A DNA stretch of 32,997 nt from Nanobdellota archaeon (GTDB taxonomy: Archaea > Nanobdellota > Nanobdellia > UBA10117 > ARS21). This document shows, piece after piece, positions 1 to 9,097 of the stretch; within the stretch, counting starts at the first letter, position 1, and every line of letters begins with the position of its first letter. The translations under genes and the position numbers were made by a program. The notes beneath the pieces are model-generated. The model was not told where the DNA came from and searched no databases. It saw only the letters and a list, made by a program, of their open reading frames with translations. The stretch lies in assembly GCA_014239585.1 (NCBI GenBank), contig JAAZYP010000003.1:1-32997 (forward strand). The letters are read 5' to 3'.

Positions 1-253
1 GCATAAATCTGAACCAACTAAACCATTTGAATTTAGAACCTTTAGGATCATATTGATAAACTAAAAATTTATTATGCGTATCTTGATATGTTGAAGTCCA
101 AATACTTGGCCATATCCCAGAAGAATATCCTAACAAAGTATCTAATTTCAAAAAAGATCCGTCCTTCTTCAATGAATTCATAAACGGAGTATTCGGACCA
201 ATATAATCGGGACGTACTGCATCCAAAAAGAAAATTAAAGTTTTACTTTTCAT
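1..253 (-). CDS. Partial alkaline-phosphatase-superfamily protein (type I phosphodiesterase/sulfatase-like), N-terminal part only
   Basis: Own translation from ATG at 253: MKSKTLIFFLDAVRPDYIGPNTPFMNSLKKDGSFLKLDTLLGYSSGIWPSIWTS...; LDAVRPDYI resembles the AlkP-superfamily metal-binding N-terminus. Open to the left edge; ATGA overlap with the upstream GT4. Confidence 0.6.
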   Translation of the reverse strand, partial: MKSKTLIFFLDAVRPDYIGPNTPFMNSLKKDGSFLKLDTLLGYSSGIWPSIWTSTYQDTHNKFLVYQYDPKGSKFKWFSWFRFM

Positions 254-1236
254 TTTTTTAGTTTACCAAAAGCATTCTTAAACTTTACTGATTGAGATTT
301 ATCATTTATTTTTTCTGATTTAGATTTTAATGATTTTAGTAAGTTTAGTTTATCAGTATTACTCAAACTCATAAGTTCAATAATTTTATTTGATATATCA
401 ACTACACTTTTTTCATTACAAATAATTTTGGATTCAGTTAGTACCTCATTATTACCGTTTTTTCTACCAGTGATAGGTATTACTCCACTCAACGAATACT
501 CCAAACCATTGCATCCAAACGGCTCGAAATTTGAAACATTATATCCAATCAAACTATTATTTAATTCAGAATTAAGATTCTTAACAAATCCCTTAAACTC
601 AATTTTGACACCCAAATCTGATGCAAGTGACTTCAAATTATCTGAATTTCCTGGACCAATAAACACCAATCGACTTTCTGGAATTTTCATCTTAACTTTT
701 ACGAAAGCCTTAATCAATCGTTCGAGATTCTTTTCAGATGAAATTCTACCCACGTGAATAATTTGTTTAGAATTTAGATTTGGTTTAAATTTAAAGTTAT
801 TAACTTCCACTGGCGGATAAACAACTTCAGAATTAATTTTCAAATATTTTTTAATAGATTTAGCAGATAATACTGAATCCGAAATCACATAGTCGATTTT
901 ACCCAAGAATAAATTTAAAATTACCTTTTTCAAACCATTGAGATGGTTATAGTCCCGAAGAAATAGTAAATCGGCATCATGATAAATTATATTTATTTTT
1001 GGTCTCACGATTTTCAGTACGCTCGAGAAATAAACTCCTGACATACCCTCACATAGAAAATTTCCAGACGGATACTTAAAATAAAGATAAGGCAATCTCA
1101 AAAAAGTAAAAATTGGTATAAATATAATTGGAATATGATTAGGTATTGGCGTTATCAATTCCGAATTTACACTTTTTGCAAAAATTAGATGTGATCGGTG
1201 TGAATTAGGTACATTTTGAACAAAGTAATTTTTCAT
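250..1236 (-). CDS. GT4-like glycosyltransferase
   Basis: ORF 328 aa; GT-B C-terminal pattern (IIHVGRISSEKNLERLIKAF...EPFGCNGLEYSLSGVIPI). Confidence 0.85.
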   Translation of the reverse strand: MKNYFVQNVPNSHRSHLIFAKSVNSELITPIPNHIPIIFIPIFTFLRLPYLYFKYPSGNFLCEGMSGVYFSSVLKIVRPKINIIYHDADLLFLRDYNHLNGLKKVILNLFLGKIDYVISDSVLSAKSIKKYLKINSEVVYPPVEVNNFKFKPNLNSKQIIHVGRISSEKNLERLIKAFVKVKMKIPESRLVFIGPGNSDNLKSLASDLGVKIEFKGFVKNLNSELNNSLIGYNVSNFEPFGCNGLEYSLSGVIPITGRKNGNNEVLTESKIICNEKSVVDISNKIIELMSLSNTDKLNLLKSLKSKSEKINDKSQSVKFKNAFGKLKK

Positions 1237-1237
1237 A

Positions 1238-2737
1238 TTAATTTTTTAGTTTATACAAATTTATAATATCATTTATTTGATTTATCGAAACAACTCTTAA
1301 AATAAATAATGATGCAATATAAATTACTCCTGATATTCCTACAACCGTAATCGTTTCAAGCCATATATTTGAAAACTCCAAATAATTTTTCAACAAATTT
1401 AATGTTCCGAGAAAGATGAATCCCGAAACAATTGAATATACTATTCCTTTAAAATCAATTGTTAATTCTTTAAATTTACGTGAAATGGCTCTAAAACTCA
1501 AAATACTCATTAGTGAATATCCAAATAAGGTAGATAGCGCTGCACCAACCAAACCATAAATTGGAATTAAAAATAAATTCAAACCGATATTAAAAATTGC
1601 TCCAATCGAAGTTATACGAAGATTTGATTTTGCCTTCTCTAACCCAATTAGAATATGAGTATTAATTACGAAAAATACAGATAACACCGAAGACAAACTT
1701 AAGATAGATAGTGCTTTTGCGGCAGGAAGATATTTATCTGTAAATAAAACCCGAATAACTAATTCCGGATAAACAATGAGTATCATTGCAATAGGCAATA
1801 ATAAAACAATATTTAATTTGTAAAGAACATTAACTAATTTATTCATAACTTCAAATTTTCGTTTAGAATACAATGATGCAGTTAAAGGAATCAAAATTAA
1901 AGTAAATGCGCTTGAGAAGAATAAAATTAATTTTGCAGTTGGAACCGCAACATTATACAGACCAACTTCTTCCAAATTTCTTAATGCAGTTAGCATAATT
2001 GTATCAGTATAATTCAAAACATAAACTCCAAACGCAAATAATACGTTCAGTAATGCAAATTTCTTAATTCTCGCATAATTCAAGGAAACATTAGTTATTT
2101 TTGTTTTTATTTTTTCCAAATGTTTAGCTTTAACTAAAAAATAAAAAATAAAACTCGGAATTGCATTTCCGATAAACAGTGCAAATATTGGGCTCCAAAT
2201 CCCAAATCCAAATAGTAGGAATAAATAAAGCAGTAAAAGTTGTACAATAATTTTAACTACCTCATAAAATGAATATAATTTTTGATCTTGAAAGGTCTGT
2301 AAAAGAGTATTTATGAAATTAAAGAAAATATCAATAAAGAAATAAACAAAACCCAGTGCGATAAATAAATAAAATGCAGCAACATCTCTGAAATAATAGG
2401 ACGATAAGAATTTTGAAGATAATAATACTAAGATCAAAAATAATATACCGTTTCTAATTTTATATCTCAAAAAATAATTAATCAATGAATTAAATTTCCC
2501 ATTTTTCCGTTTACTCAAAAATTCTGAACCAAATTTTTGAAATGCAGGAGAAATACCCATATCTATCATAGTAGTTGCAACCAAAAAGAAAGTTACAATA
2601 GAATAAAATAAACCATATTCATAAACGGTTAAATTCTGAATCAATAATAATCGATATAAAAATGCTAATGCTGCGGTAATTACAGTTGCACCACTTATCC
2701 AAATTCCACCACTTATCAATTTTCGTTTCAAACTCAT
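1238..2737 (-). CDS. Polysaccharide/lipid-linked oligosaccharide flippase (Wzx/RfbX-like, MOP superfamily)
   Basis: ORF 499 aa, many TM segments, N-terminal SGGIWISGATVITAALAFLYRLLLIQNLT typical of Wzx-like proteins; genomic context. Confidence 0.85.
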   Translation of the reverse strand: MSLKRKLISGGIWISGATVITAALAFLYRLLLIQNLTVYEYGLFYSIVTFFLVATTMIDMGISPAFQKFGSEFLSKRKNGKFNSLINYFLRYKIRNGILFLILVLLSSKFLSSYYFRDVAAFYLFIALGFVYFFIDIFFNFINTLLQTFQDQKLYSFYEVVKIIVQLLLLYLFLLFGFGIWSPIFALFIGNAIPSFIFYFLVKAKHLEKIKTKITNVSLNYARIKKFALLNVLFAFGVYVLNYTDTIMLTALRNLEEVGLYNVAVPTAKLILFFSSAFTLILIPLTASLYSKRKFEVMNKLVNVLYKLNIVLLLPIAMILIVYPELVIRVLFTDKYLPAAKALSILSLSSVLSVFFVINTHILIGLEKAKSNLRITSIGAIFNIGLNLFLIPIYGLVGAALSTLFGYSLMSILSFRAISRKFKELTIDFKGIVYSIVSGFIFLGTLNLLKNYLEFSNIWLETITVVGISGVIYIASLFILRVVSINQINDIINLYKLKN

Positions 2738-3561
2738 TTTAACACCTTAATTACTTTCTTGACAGATGGATTTTTAAGTTTTTTAACAATAACATCGCCC
2801 CAATTCAATATTTCAGAATTACTATTTAAAAATATGACCGCAGTATTTGTACCACTTGCAACCGCAACATGTGAAAATCCTGAATCGTTACCGATATACC
2901 AATCCAACTTAGATAATATTGCCGCAGATTTGCGTACAGATAATTTCCCCTTTACAAGATTAATTAGTTTATTTCCAAATTTAGATACAACTTCAGAATT
3001 ATATTTTGTATCATAACCCAGTAAGTATATTTCAAAATTTAATTTTATTAACTCAGAAATTAATGTAATATATTTATCGACTGACCAAGCTCTATCGATA
3101 GATCTGGATTCGATATTTATTCCAATCTTCGTTTTATTTGTGTTTTTTATATATTTATCTGAAGCCTTCAACTCATGTTTATTGAAATAGAATTTTGCTT
3201 TATTTGAAGGCAGATCTTCCTTTAGGATGGTTGGAGTACCAACCAAATTAGATAAAAACGAGAATAAATATTTGTTTTTTTGAGTAATGATGCATAAATC
3301 GTATTGTCTTATTTTATTTAATGCTGAAAGAATACATCCAAAGGATGCATAGATCTTTTCAAAAATAGAAATGTCCGTCGCTAGTATATCTAGGCGTTTA
3401 TCCACAATTAGTTTACCTGCTAACGGATTACCTGAATAACAATCCTTTATTATTGAACTTCCAATAACATCTGTTTTTTTACCAAAAGAGTGTAAAATTG
3501 AAGTTTCACGGATAGTGTCACCAACAATTCGTCCCCGAAAATTCCACATAACAACTTTCAT
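2734..3561 (-). CDS. GT9 family (ADP-heptose:LPS heptosyltransferase-like) glycosyltransferase
   Basis: ORF 275 aa; C-terminal motif WYIGNDSGFSHVAVASGTNTAVIFL as in GT9. Confidence 0.75.
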   Translation of the reverse strand: MKVVMWNFRGRIVGDTIRETSILHSFGKKTDVIGSSIIKDCYSGNPLAGKLIVDKRLDILATDISIFEKIYASFGCILSALNKIRQYDLCIITQKNKYLFSFLSNLVGTPTILKEDLPSNKAKFYFNKHELKASDKYIKNTNKTKIGINIESRSIDRAWSVDKYITLISELIKLNFEIYLLGYDTKYNSEVVSKFGNKLINLVKGKLSVRKSAAILSKLDWYIGNDSGFSHVAVASGTNTAVIFLNSNSEILNWGDVIVKKLKNPSVKKVIKVLK

Positions 3562-4209
3562 TTAATTCCAAAACCAAAACATACTTTCATTGAATTCATA
3601 ATTTTATTAAACGGAAAGTTAAATTCATCATTATCAAAGGTATTAAATTTAGTAAAGTTTGCCATATTAAAAAATCGTTTTAGCGATTCTTTATTATACG
3701 GTCTTATGTGAGTGGGATCATTATAAAATTCATAAGATGGTCTAGGTGTAAGGACAAACAATATTCCATTTTTTTTCAACATTTTTCTGGCCCGCTCAAA
3801 AAATACAGGAACATCCGATACGCTAAGATGTTCAATTAAATGTAAAGATACTATAAAATCAAATTTTTTAGAAGGTAATTTATCAGTAATTATGTTTTTA
3901 TTAATGAATTTTACATTTTTTGGAAGCATATTCTGGACGTTAGAAATATCCATCCCATACAATTCAGCGTTAGGTCGGACATTACGTATAAAATTTAAGA
4001 ATCCACCTTGAGCACAACCAATGTCTAATAATTTGATTTTACCCCCCCCCCCTTTGTTTGGAATTAGTCAGCAATTTATTCAAAATAAAGTAATATCTTG
4101 ATATAAACGGGCTTACAGACAAAATTTTAAATAAAATTTTTTTTAGAACACTCATCGGTTTATGATTAATAGAGTTATAATATTTTTCAGGATAAGATTC
4201 AAGACTCAT
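3558..4209 (-). CDS. Class I SAM-dependent methyltransferase, frameshifted at an 11-G homopolymer (candidate phase-variable gene)
   Basis: From ATG at 4209 the frame reads MSLESYPEKYYNSINHKPMSVLKKILFKILSVSPFISRYYFILNKLLTNSKQRGGG then TAA. With one G fewer it reads ...RGGGKIKLLDIGCAQGGFLNFIRNVRPNAELYGMDISNVQ... into the listed ORF 3558..3962, supplying SAM motif I (LLDIGCAQGG). Span is 652 nt (3n+1). Confidence 0.85.
4042..4052 (-). repeat. Homopolymeric tract, 11 consecutive G on the coding (minus) strand
   Basis: Plus strand reads ...gatttta-ccccccccccc-tttgtttg; exceptional in this AT-rich window. Confidence 0.97.
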
Positions 4210-5339
4210 TTTATTAAAACACCCCTATACACTTTTAATATTTTGTTAGTCATAACAGCTAAAGTATGATTTTTATTTACCTTTGTGTAACCATTTAATC
4301 CAATTTTTTCCAAATGAGTTTTAGTCATATCTTTAATTTTCAAAATATATTTTGATAACACTTCAACATTTTTTGAAGGAATAACAAATCCATCCTTTCC
4401 TTGATAGATTAATGATTTATGCTCTCCAACATCAGTTACAAGAACAGGTAATTTTGCAGACCAAGCTTCAAGCAACGTTAAAGGTAAACCTTCAAATAAT
4501 GACGGAAGAATGAAACAATCTGACGAAACATAATAATTTTTCAATTTAGTATCGGATATTCTACCAGTGAATTTAACTAATTTATTCAATTTTAGCGTTT
4601 TAGATTTAGCTTGCAATTTATTGCTTTCAGGACCAGATCCGACGATAATAAATTCAACTCCATCCAACTTATTTTTAATTTGACTTAATGTGTCGAGTAA
4701 AATAGAAATCCCCTTCTGTGGATGCAGTCTACCAACAAATAAAAATCTAAATTTTTTAGAGCTCGTTTTAGTAATACCGCTAAATTTATTGACATCAATC
4801 GCGCTATGAATAACTTTAATTTTTTTATTCAAGTTTTTCATCTTGAAAAAAGTTCCATCAACACTAATTTCAGTATCATAAATTATTCCTGTCTGTAAAA
4901 ATCTTTCAAATATTCCTAGACCCAACGCAAACGGATTAAAACCATACATTTGAAAAATAGATTTTATTCCACTACCATGAACTGTATATACTATTGGAAT
5001 TCCTAAATATTTACTCATAATTTTTCCTGGTAAACCAGCTAAATTCGCATGAGCATGGATTAAATCATATTGTTTGGTTTTATTCAGTTTTTTAATTGCT
5101 CTACAAACATTAATACACCACTTCAATCGATTAATTATATTAAATTTTGATTTTGATTTACCTACTCGAATTACGTTAAAACCACCCAAGTTTGAAATCG
5201 TAGGTCTACCATCCAGATTCATAGTAAATAAATCGACATCATGACCTCTTTCCACCAACGTTCGAGATAAGTCAGAAGTATGTATTTGACCGCCTCCCCA
5301 TTGCGGTTTCCACGCATCAATCATCATACAAATTTTCAT
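4206..5339 (-). CDS. GT4-like glycosyltransferase
   Basis: ORF 377 aa; N-terminal PQWGGGQIHTSDLSRTLVERGHDV, C-terminal FLFVGRLHPQKGISILLDTL and LPSLFEGLPLTLLEAWSAKLPVLVTDVG. Confidence 0.92.
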   Translation of the reverse strand: MKICMMIDAWKPQWGGGQIHTSDLSRTLVERGHDVDLFTMNLDGRPTISNLGGFNVIRVGKSKSKFNIINRLKWCINVCRAIKKLNKTKQYDLIHAHANLAGLPGKIMSKYLGIPIVYTVHGSGIKSIFQMYGFNPFALGLGIFERFLQTGIIYDTEISVDGTFFKMKNLNKKIKVIHSAIDVNKFSGITKTSSKKFRFLFVGRLHPQKGISILLDTLSQIKNKLDGVEFIIVGSGPESNKLQAKSKTLKLNKLVKFTGRISDTKLKNYYVSSDCFILPSLFEGLPLTLLEAWSAKLPVLVTDVGEHKSLIYQGKDGFVIPSKNVEVLSKYILKIKDMTKTHLEKIGLNGYTKVNKNHTLAVMTNKILKVYRGVLIK

Positions 5340-5797
5340 TTTTTCATTTTTGATATTAAATCAGTGGTTGATTCAATTTTTTCTCCACTAAATAATATTT
5401 TTCCACCATATTTTTCCACAGATTCTCGTTCCAACAAATTTTCAGAATATTCGTTCCCTTTAACATGAATATTGGGTTTAATTATTTCTAACCAAGTTAA
5501 CGGAGTTTCTTCTTCAAAAACGAATGCGTAGTCAACACAATCCAATGCTGAAACTATCCGAACCCGTTTATTTTCAGAAATAATTGGTCTATCTTCAGAT
5601 TTGTATTTTTTAATTGATGAATCTGAATTCAAACCCACAATTAGAATGTCCCCTTGTTTTTTCGCGAATTCTAAATTGGATAAATGTCCCACATGTAACA
5701 TATCGAACGCACCGTTGGTAGTGACCAGTGTTTTAGATTCAGACCTCAGTTGCTTTACGAGTGATTCTAATTCAGATATATTAATTATTTTACCCAT
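5336..5797 (-). CDS. D-glycero-beta-D-manno-heptose 1-phosphate adenylyltransferase-like cytidylyltransferase-fold protein (HldE C-domain/RfaE2 type)
   Basis: TTNGAFDMLHVGHLSNLEFAKKQGDILIVGLNSDSSIKKYK...RPIISENKRVRIVSALDCVDYAFVFEEETPLTWLEIIKPNIHVKGNEY. Confidence 0.9.
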   Translation of the reverse strand: MGKIINISELESLVKQLRSESKTLVTTNGAFDMLHVGHLSNLEFAKKQGDILIVGLNSDSSIKKYKSEDRPIISENKRVRIVSALDCVDYAFVFEEETPLTWLEIIKPNIHVKGNEYSENLLERESVEKYGGKILFSGEKIESTTDLISKMKK

Positions 5798-6873
5798 AAT
5801 ATTTTTTTAGCCAACCGGACAATCTCCACAGGATTAATACGATTTATTCTTAAACCTCCATCTTCCTTAAATTCTTTCAAATGAACATTAATTAGAGGTC
5901 TGCCTTCGGATTTATATATGGAATGATTTTTTGAACCATATGGACTAAATCTAACTGGCGTATTTGGACCAAATAAACCGATTGTGGGTGTTCGCTGAGA
6001 AGCACCGACGTGCATCGGTCCAGTGTCATTTGAAATAACTAGATCTGATTTTGAAATCAAGCAAAATAAGTCTTTATTTTTTAATTTACCATTAGTGATT
6101 ATTGCCTTTGCATGATTCAATTCTGAATTTTTTAAGATAAGTTTATCATTTTCAATCTCTGAATTAGAATAACCTGTCAAAATGAAGCAAACATCTTTTC
6201 GATCTAATCGTTTCATAACTTTTGAAAAATTAATAGGAGACCAACATCTATTTTTATTTGTTGAACCAACACCACCGTGAATAATTATTTTTTTCTTATT
6301 TCCGATACCTTTCAATAAACGTTTAACTTTATTTTCAGAACCTAAACCATATTTAAGTTTTATCAGGTTTTTTGGAACAAAGTACTTTCCGATAGGTTTC
6401 ATCAGATCAAGAAATGTCAAAACAACATGTTGTTTATCATTGTAAATTATATTCGCATCCCATTTATCTTTACGGGAACAAGTATTGAATCCAATGGAGT
6501 AACCATTAATAAATTTAGCTAACCATAAAGATATGTTTACAAACGGTTCGGTATCAATGACAATATCATATTTATTTCGTAAAGATAAAATTTTTCTCAA
6601 ATCCTTTAATGGATTCAAGCTAATAATCTTCGATTTATTTATGAATTTTTGACCTAAGAATATATCTTTGTTAAATTTACTACATAATACGTCAACTTTG
6701 TAACCTTTCTTAGCTAGTTGAGAAATTAAAGGCAAAGTTAGAATACTTTCACCCATCGACCAAAGTCGAATGATTAGAATTCGCTTACCTTCCGGAAGGG
6801 ATTTGGAAGGAATCAAATCCAAAATGAAATTAAACTCTCCAATTAGATCATCTAAGATTTTTTTATTTTTCAT
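5785..6873 (-). CDS. GT9 family (ADP-heptose:LPS heptosyltransferase-like) glycosyltransferase
   Basis: RILIIRLWSMGESILTLPLISQLAKKGYKVDVLC...IHGGVGSTNKNRCWSPINFSKV...LVISNDTGPMHVGASQRTPTIGLFGPNTPVRFSPYG. Confidence 0.92.
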   Translation of the reverse strand: MKNKKILDDLIGEFNFILDLIPSKSLPEGKRILIIRLWSMGESILTLPLISQLAKKGYKVDVLCSKFNKDIFLGQKFINKSKIISLNPLKDLRKILSLRNKYDIVIDTEPFVNISLWLAKFINGYSIGFNTCSRKDKWDANIIYNDKQHVVLTFLDLMKPIGKYFVPKNLIKLKYGLGSENKVKRLLKGIGNKKKIIIHGGVGSTNKNRCWSPINFSKVMKRLDRKDVCFILTGYSNSEIENDKLILKNSELNHAKAIITNGKLKNKDLFCLISKSDLVISNDTGPMHVGASQRTPTIGLFGPNTPVRFSPYGSKNHSIYKSEGRPLINVHLKEFKEDGGLRINRINPVEIVRLAKKILWVK

Positions 6874-7837
6874 CAGTCAACTCTCTTTGAATTTCAATTA
6901 AAGATGTGCTTGCAGTTCCAGATTTAGATACAACCATCCCTGAACAAACATTAGCAAATTCTGATGAAAGTATAAAATCAGTATCTAAACTTGCTAAGAC
7001 AAATGCAGCTAATGCTGTATCTCCTGCACCACTAACATCTTTCAATTTTTTCTTATCAAAAATATCAATTTTTGTAGAGTTATTATTTTTGATTTCGTGA
7101 ATTAATGAACCTTTATTCCCTAAAGTTAGAAAGATATTGGAATTATATTTTTTCGATAAATTTAATGCAATTTCATCAACCTTCAATTCATTTCGTTGAA
7201 TACCTAAGGCCATCATTGCTTGCCTCAAATTAGGTTTTAGTAAATATACATTCTTAAACAAATCATATTTTTCAGGCTTTGAATCAACATAAATTGGCTT
7301 ATTTTTAGTTTTCAAATAATTAACAATTGACTCAGTAATAACGCCTTTTGCATAATCTGAAATTATAATTGCATCAATATCTTGAACGGAATCAATCATA
7401 TCCAAAATTTCTTTTTCAACATTACTGTCTACAATATTTCGAATCTTTTCAACATCTTTTCTTAATAAATGAGTATTTGATGCCACAAATCTCTTTTTGT
7501 GAGTTGTTGGAAAATTATCATAAATTAATCTATTTGTTATATTAAATTTATCCAAAAGAGAATTTATTTGTTTAGCACTATCGTCATTTCCTACAATACT
7601 AATTATTTCGACATTCGCACCCAAAGTACTAAGATTTAATGCAGAATTCCCTGCACCGCCCAACATATATTTGGAAGTATTTGGTTCAAATACTGGAACT
7701 GGAGCCTCAGGACTAATACGATTTGCAAAACCATAACAAAATTCATCAAGCATAATATCTCCAATTACTAAAATTTTTCTTTTACTGAAATTGTTTTTCT
7801 TAATAAAATTAAGAATTTTTGAATAATCCATCTTCAA
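6863..7837 (-). CDS. PfkB-family heptose 7-phosphate kinase-like protein (HldE N-domain/RfaE1 type)
   Basis: KILVIGDIMLDEFCYGFANRISPEAPVPVFEPNTSKYMLGGAGNSALNLSTLGANV...DVSGAGDTALAAF. Confidence 0.92.
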   Translation of the reverse strand: MKMDYSKILNFIKKNNFSKRKILVIGDIMLDEFCYGFANRISPEAPVPVFEPNTSKYMLGGAGNSALNLSTLGANVEIISIVGNDDSAKQINSLLDKFNITNRLIYDNFPTTHKKRFVASNTHLLRKDVEKIRNIVDSNVEKEILDMIDSVQDIDAIIISDYAKGVITESIVNYLKTKNKPIYVDSKPEKYDLFKNVYLLKPNLRQAMMALGIQRNELKVDEIALNLSKKYNSNIFLTLGNKGSLIHEIKNNNSTKIDIFDKKKLKDVSGAGDTALAAFVLASLDTDFILSSEFANVCSGMVVSKSGTASTSLIEIQRELTDEK

Positions 7838-8387
7838 TATATTTACAAATAATATGAATTATCAAGATATGACTTTCTTGAATTCTCGCAGTATTCTCGT
7901 CATTAACAATTAAATTAACATCAACTAAATCTGAATCTTTCAAAATACCGCCATCTCGGCCATTTAATACGATCGTTAACATATCTTTAGCTCGAGCTTT
8001 TTCTAAGGCTTTAATAATATTTTTTGAATTTCCTGAAGTAGTCAATCCGATAAAGATATCGTCCTTTTTACCTAGCCCCTCTACTTGTTTTGAAAATACG
8101 CGCTCATATCCGTAATCATTAGAAATTGCAGTTAAATTAGTTAAATCGGAAGATAAACAAATACCGGGAAGTGCTTCTCGTTCCAACTCAAATCTACCTA
8201 ATAATTCACCTACAAAATGACTTGCTTGAGAAGAACTACCGCCATTTCCTGCAGCTAAGATTTTATTGCCATTTCTCAAAGCATGAACACACATTTGCCC
8301 AACTTTTTCTAAATCCGCAATAAATTCAGGAGTTAGTAATTTAGTTTTAACGTCAATACTCCGTCTAATTATTTTATCGATATTCAT
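7809..8387 (-). CDS. gmhA: Sedoheptulose 7-phosphate isomerase (phosphoheptose isomerase), SIS domain
   Basis: AAGNGGSSSQASHFVGELLGRFELEREALPGICLSSDLTNLTAISNDYGYERVFSKQVEGLGKKDDIFIGLTTSGNSKNI: characteristic GmhA motifs. Confidence 0.93.
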   Translation of the reverse strand: MNIDKIIRRSIDVKTKLLTPEFIADLEKVGQMCVHALRNGNKILAAGNGGSSSQASHFVGELLGRFELEREALPGICLSSDLTNLTAISNDYGYERVFSKQVEGLGKKDDIFIGLTTSGNSKNIIKALEKARAKDMLTIVLNGRDGGILKDSDLVDVNLIVNDENTARIQESHILIIHIICKYIEDGLFKNS

Positions 8388-8419
8388 TAAAACCCTCTTT
8401 CAGATTCAATTTATATGTA

Positions 8420-9097
8420 TTATGATTTAGCACCAAATCTCAATTTTATCAATTTATATAAAACTTCAATTGATCTTATAATTGTATTTCCGCCCTTATT
8501 AATTGTATCGGCAGAATAACGAATATTTACTGGAATTTCGCTATACTTAAGTCCATTCTCTTTAATCCGATATATAATCTCAGAGGCATGAGCCATACCG
8601 TTCTCGTTAATTTTTATCTTACGTGCAGCATTTGAATTAAATGCCCTAAAACCGTTATGCGCATCACTAAGTTTTATTCCAAGAAAAATTCTTTCAACCA
8701 AGATACTGCCTTTCAACAGAATCTTGCGTTTCAAAGGCAATTTCGTCTTTTTCAAGAAACGAGAGCCTAATACTACATCATAACCAGTATTAATTTTTTT
8801 TATAAATTTTTTAATTTCACTAGCCCTGTGCTGTCCATCAGCATCAAAAGTTACAATTATATCTGATTCTGAATCTAATGCGGATTTGATGCCGATTCTA
8901 ATTGATGCACCTTGTCCCAAGTTAGTTTTATTATTGATTAATTTAACTTTCCCAAATTTCTTTACTATTTTTGAAGTATTATCTGACGAACCATCATTAA
9001 CAACTATAATTTGATAAGGGTATTTTAACAATTTTTTCAAAACTTTTCCAATTCGATTTTCTTCATTGAAAGCAGGTATAACAACTGTTGTTTTCAT
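8420..9097 (-). CDS. GT2 dolichol-phosphate mannosyltransferase-like (polyprenyl-phosphate glycosyltransferase)
   Basis: TTVVIPAFNEENRIGKVLKKL...QIIVVNDGSSDNT...NLGQGASIRIGIKSA...IIVTFDADGQHRASEI. Confidence 0.93.
   Translation of the reverse strand: MKTTVVIPAFNEENRIGKVLKKLLKYPYQIIVVNDGSSDNTSKIVKKFGKVKLINNKTNLGQGASIRIGIKSALDSESDIIVTFDADGQHRASEIKKFIKKINTGYDVVLGSRFLKKTKLPLKRKILLKGSILVERIFLGIKLSDAHNGFRAFNSNAARKIKINENGMAHASEIIYRIKENGLKYSEIPVNIRYSADTINKGGNTIIRSIEVLYKLIKLRFGAKS

Noticed and set aside
428-757. Plus-strand 109-aa ORF inside the GT4 gene
   Set aside because: Antisense shadow of a well-supported glycosyltransferase; no domain or promoter support.
3558-3962. Treating the 134-aa ORF as a complete methyltransferase from TTG 3962
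   Set aside because: It lacks SAM motif I, which lies in the same frame just upstream; the ORF is truncated by the G-tract frameshift.
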